Below, in pieces: positions 62,201 through 64,000 of a stretch of 64,000 nt of DNA; within the stretch, counting starts at the first letter, position 1; each line of letters begins with the position of its first letter. The notes beneath the pieces are model-generated. The model made no database searches. It was given only the letters and a program-made list of their open reading frames with translations, and had not been told where the DNA came from. Both the position numbers and the translations under genes were made by a program. The stretch lies in NCBI RefSeq assembly GCF_006716765.1, contig NZ_VFPO01000001.1, positions 2,356,001 through 2,420,000 on the forward strand, given 5' to 3'. This DNA is from Actinomadura hallensis. Its GTDB lineage: Bacteria > Actinomycetota > Actinomycetes > Streptosporangiales > Streptosporangiaceae.

Positions 62201-64000
62201 ACCTCGGCGGCGACTCGCTCACCGCGACCCGCCTGGTCAGCCGGATCCGCTCCGCGCTGAAGGCCGAGCTGCCGGTCCGCGCGCTGTTCGAGGCGCCGAC
62301 CCCCGCCGATCTCGCCGCGCGGCTCGCGGACGCGGCGGGCGAGGTCCGCCCGCCGCTGGTGCGGGCCGAGCGGCCCGACGTGGTGCCGCTGTCGTACGCG
62401 CAGCAGCGGCTCTGGTTCCTGAACCGGCTCGACGGCCGCGGGGCCGGCAACGCCGCGGCGACGTTCAACATGCCGATCGCGCTGCGGCTGGAGGGCGAGC
62501 TCGACCTCGGCGCGCTGCGCGCGGCGCTCGCGGACGTGACGGCCCGGCACGAGTCGCTCCGCACGATCTTCCCGGACGGCTCCGGCACCCCCCGCCAGCT
62601 CGTCCTCCCGCCGGCCGAGGCCCGCCCCCGGCTCGAGGTGACCGAGACCGGCGAGGCCGAGCTGCCGGCGGCGCTCGCCGCCACGGCGGGGCAGGGCTTC
62701 GACCTGTCGGTCGAGCCGCCGCTGCGCGCCCGGCTGTTCGCGCTGGACGGCGGCGCGCACGTCCTGATGCTCGTCCTGCACCACATCGCGGCGGACGGCT
62801 GGTCGATGGCGCCGCTCGCCCGGGACGTGATCACGGCCTACGCGGCGCGGGCGCAGGGGCGGGAACCGGAGTGGGCGCCGCTGCCGGTCCAGTACGCCGA
62901 CTACACGCTCTGGCAGCGCGAGCTGTTCGGGTCGGAGGACGACCCGGACAGCCTGATCTCCAAGCAGATCGCCTACTGGAAGGAGGCGCTGGCCGGGCTG
63001 CCGGAGGAGCTGCGGCTCCCCGCCGACCGGCCGCGGCCGGCGGAGGCGTCCTACCGGGGCGGCACGCACGTCTTCGAGCTGGACGCCGAGCTGCACGCCG
63101 GGCTGCTGGCCCTCGCCCGCGAGAGCGGCGCGAGCCTGTTCATGGTCATGCAGGCCGCCTACGCCGCGCTGCTCACCCGCCTCGGCGCCGGGACCGACGT
63201 GCCGATCGGGGCGCCCATCGCGGGACGCACCGACGAGGCCCTGGACGACCTCGTCGGCATGTTCGTCAACATGCTGGTCCTGCGCACCGACACCTCGGGG
63301 GACCCCTCGTTCCGCGAGCTGATCGCGCGGGTGAAGGAGACCGACCTCGCCGCCTACGGCCACCAGGACCTCCCGTTCGAGCGCCTGGTCGAGGTCCTCA
63401 ACCCGGCCCGGTCGATGGCGCGGCACCCGCTGTTCCAGGTCGTCCTGTCGTTCCAGAACAACCCCGAGGCCCGGCTGGAACTGGACGGGCTGACCGGCGG
63501 GGCCGAGCCGCTGGGGACGGTCGCCGCCAAGTACGACCTGTCGCTCTACCTGGAGGAACGGCAGGCCGCCGACGGGACGCCCGGCGGCATCGAGGCCGGT
63601 CTCGAGTACGCCCTCGACCTGTTCGACCCGGGAACCGCCGAGTCCATCGCCCGCCGGTTCGAGCGGCTCGTCCGCGAGCTGGTCGCCGACCCCGACGCGC
63701 CGATCGGCGCCGCGGAGATCCTCGACCGGAGCGAGCGCCGCACCATCCTGCGCACGTGGGCCGGGGGCAAGGGCGGGGACGTCGAGCGCACGACGATCCC
63801 GGCGCTGTTCGAGGCGCAGGCGGCGGCACGCCCGGACGCGCCGGCGGTGACGTGCGACGGGGTCACCTGGACGTACGGGGAGGTGAACGCGCGGGCCAAC
63901 CGTCTCGCGCACCGCCTCGTCGAGCGCGGCGTCGGCCCTGAGCAGTTCGTGGCGCTGTCGCTGCCGCGGTCGGCGGAGCTGGTCGTGGCGATCCTGGCGG
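59281..64000 (+). CDS. Second NRPS: C(D-acceptor type)-A-T-C-A... (3' partial)
   Basis: At least 1573 residues, open to the window end. TTG at 59281 overlaps the preceding stop (TTGA) with GGAGG 8 nt upstream, so it is translationally coupled. The first C domain opens [17 protein letters not shown] and has HHILLDGWS (59689), features of the D-C-L class expected after an epimerase. A5 (about 60640-62060) has pocket residues I read as D, T, M, N, L, G, F, I, D; I cannot assign them. T carries GGDSL (Ser 62215). The next C has HHIAADG (62779). The last A domain (from about 63770) is cut by the edge but is nearly identical at its start to the Thr-specific A4. Another open frame over the same region is an Arg/Pro-rich shadow. 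Confidence 0.95.
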   Translation, partial: MNRGDLEDILPLSPLQQGFFFHALFDSDDTDVYTAQFVLDLEGPLDTAALRTAAETLLRRHANLRAAFWHEDLSRPVQVIPRTVDLPWEEIDADEAGADAIVARERARGFDMTAPPLLRFVLVRTAPERFRLIFTNHHILLDGWSTPILATELFLLYVQGGHDTGMPRVTPYKNYLAWLAGQDRAAAEEAWRRALDGVGGPSLVAPEAAARAPEPPERTVTELDERTTRRLTRAARRHGATLSTVLQGAWGLVLGRLLGSNDVVFGATVSGRPPELPGIEQMIGLFINTLPIRVRYRMDEPLGALIERLQDEQTELLAHHHLGLTDIQRAAGHGGALFDTMTVLENYPFDPASMDGSLNGVRITGVDSYDATHFPLSFVVAPGERLSLRLHYRPDVFERPVVEALLARVRRFLEAFAEDSGRLVGAVDLPSADERATFAGWNDTGAAAPDGTLPALFERQAARTPGDVALVCGGDRLTYAELNERANRLAHELIARGVGPEDRVALVLPRTPEIVVAILAVLKAGAAYVPIDPEYPADRIGFMLEDCRPALVLRAGDVPDASGRPDHDPADGDRVRPLRAANAAYVIYTSGSTGRPKGVTVPHAGVLNYFEAHRDAFFDPAVADAGGRRMRFAHLASFSFDTSWMGLLWMMYGHELHLIDDATRRDVEAYTEYVARAQIDLVNTTPSHFVSLREAGLLDDDGRHRPAQLLLGGEAIGEALWADLRAVPGVSVRNFYGPTESTIDTMNQVVADGDRPSIGGPYRGTRAYVLDAALQPAPVGVPGELYLAGVQLARGYLGRPGLTAERFVADPFGGPGERMYRTGDLARWLPDGTIEYLGRADDQVKIRGFRVEPGEIESVLAGCEGVAQAAVVVREDRPGDRRLAAYLVGADLDVAAVRRFAAERLPDYMIPSFTVLDALPLTVNGKLDRDALPAPASAAPAGRAPRSPQEEILCGLFAEVLGVAKVGVDDGFFDLGGDSLTATRLVSRIRSALKAELPVRALFEAPTPADLAARLADAAGEVRPPLVRAERPDVVPLSYAQQRLWFLNRLDGRGAGNAAATFNMPIALRLEGELDLGALRAALADVTARHESLRTIFPDGSGTPRQLVLPPAEARPRLEVTETGEAELPAALAATAGQGFDLSVEPPLRARLFALDGGAHVLMLVLHHIAADGWSMAPLARDVITAYAARAQGREPEWAPLPVQYADYTLWQRELFGSEDDPDSLISKQIAYWKEALAGLPEELRLPADRPRPAEASYRGGTHVFELDAELHAGLLALARESGASLFMVMQAAYAALLTRLGAGTDVPIGAPIAGRTDEALDDLVGMFVNMLVLRTDTSGDPSFRELIARVKETDLAAYGHQDLPFERLVEVLNPARSMARHPLFQVVLSFQNNPEARLELDGLTGGAEPLGTVAAKYDLSLYLEERQAADGTPGGIEAGLEYALDLFDPGTAESIARRFERLVRELVADPDAPIGAAEILDRSERRTILRTWAGGKGGDVERTTIPALFEAQAAARPDAPAVTCDGVTWTYGEVNARANRLAHRLVERGVGPEQFVALSLPRSAELVVAILA
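63757..63902 (+). repeat. NRPS internal repeat, copy 2 (start of last adenylation domain)
   Basis: Collinear with 56105-56250 at a constant offset of 7652 bases. After a short divergent stretch, identity resumes at 63946 and runs to the window end, so the repeat probably continues outside. Whether the specificity pocket is also duplicated cannot be seen here. Confidence 0.85.

Noticed and set aside
59241..63941. A 1566-residue plus-strand open frame over the second NRPS
   Set aside because: It is in a different frame from the C-A-T motifs and is Arg/Ala/Pro-rich. The true frame starts at 59281 and runs off the window.

Overview
The window is a very GC-rich chromosomal segment with strong G/C bias at third codon positions and frequent GTG/TTG starts behind GGAGG-type ribosome binding sites. 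Together with the gene families present (DUF1707 proteins, FCD-type GntR and TetR regulators, CaiB/BaiF racemase, a PPOX-class oxidoreductase, Hanks kinase, large NRPS genes) this points to a filamentous actinomycete, probably Streptosporangiales/Actinomadura-like. That placement is inference; no rRNA or tRNA gene was seen.

Layout. (1) 1-9.5 kb: the end of a transglutaminase-fold membrane protein that has lost its catalytic triad, a permuted papain-like hydrolase, a secreted beta-propeller/FN3 protein, a transmembrane Ser/Thr kinase with an extracellular FN3-like domain, an orphan membrane protein and an alpha-methylacyl-CoA racemase. (2) 9.5-16.4 kb: a catabolic island (class III aminotransferase, FCD-GntR regulator, two tandem Asp/Glu-racemase-fold enzymes, DUF3830 protein; divergently a 2-hydroxyacid dehydrogenase and an amidase). 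It carries two near-identical palindromic operators, each overlapping a recognisable promoter. (3) 16.4-25.6 kb: Zn alcohol dehydrogenase/TetR pair, DUF1707-LiaF protein, YdeP-type molybdopterin oxidoreductase, lipoprotein trypsin/PDZ protease, phosphotriesterase-like hydrolase/TetR pair with a palindromic operator, and a Bcr/CflA-type efflux pump.

(4) 25.7-36.3 kb: a tightly coupled six-gene minus-strand operon: GrpE-like protein, lidless DnaK, large FN3-repeat protein, zinc-ribbon GTPase, GAP1-type GTPase-associated protein, membrane zinc-ribbon GTPase. It resembles the GTPase/GAP1 conflict systems predicted in multicellular bacteria, here joined to a dedicated Hsp70 pair. (5) 36.4-42.3 kb: PfkB kinase/class II aldolase, enoyl-CoA hydratase, PPOX oxidoreductase, AraC regulator/DUF2000 pair, acyl-CoA dehydrogenase and a small unknown gene.

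(6) 42.3-64 kb (continuing past the edge): a nonribosomal peptide cluster. SbnA/SbnB-type enzymes should make L-2,3-diaminopropionate (Dap). A stand-alone adenylation protein follows, then a 4235-residue NRPS (C-A-T-C-A-T-C-a-T-C-A-T-E) and a second NRPS (C-A-T-C-A...). The most striking observation is that the stand-alone adenylation protein stops about 36 residues after core A8 and has no A9/A10, while module 3 of the big NRPS lacks A1-A8 but keeps exactly the A9-A10 end of an adenylation domain before its carrier domain. The two pieces look like halves of one split adenylation domain, plausibly for Dap. Module 4 carries the canonical threonine code and an epimerase, so D-Thr is expected there. 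The next condensation domain has features of the type that accepts a D-residue.
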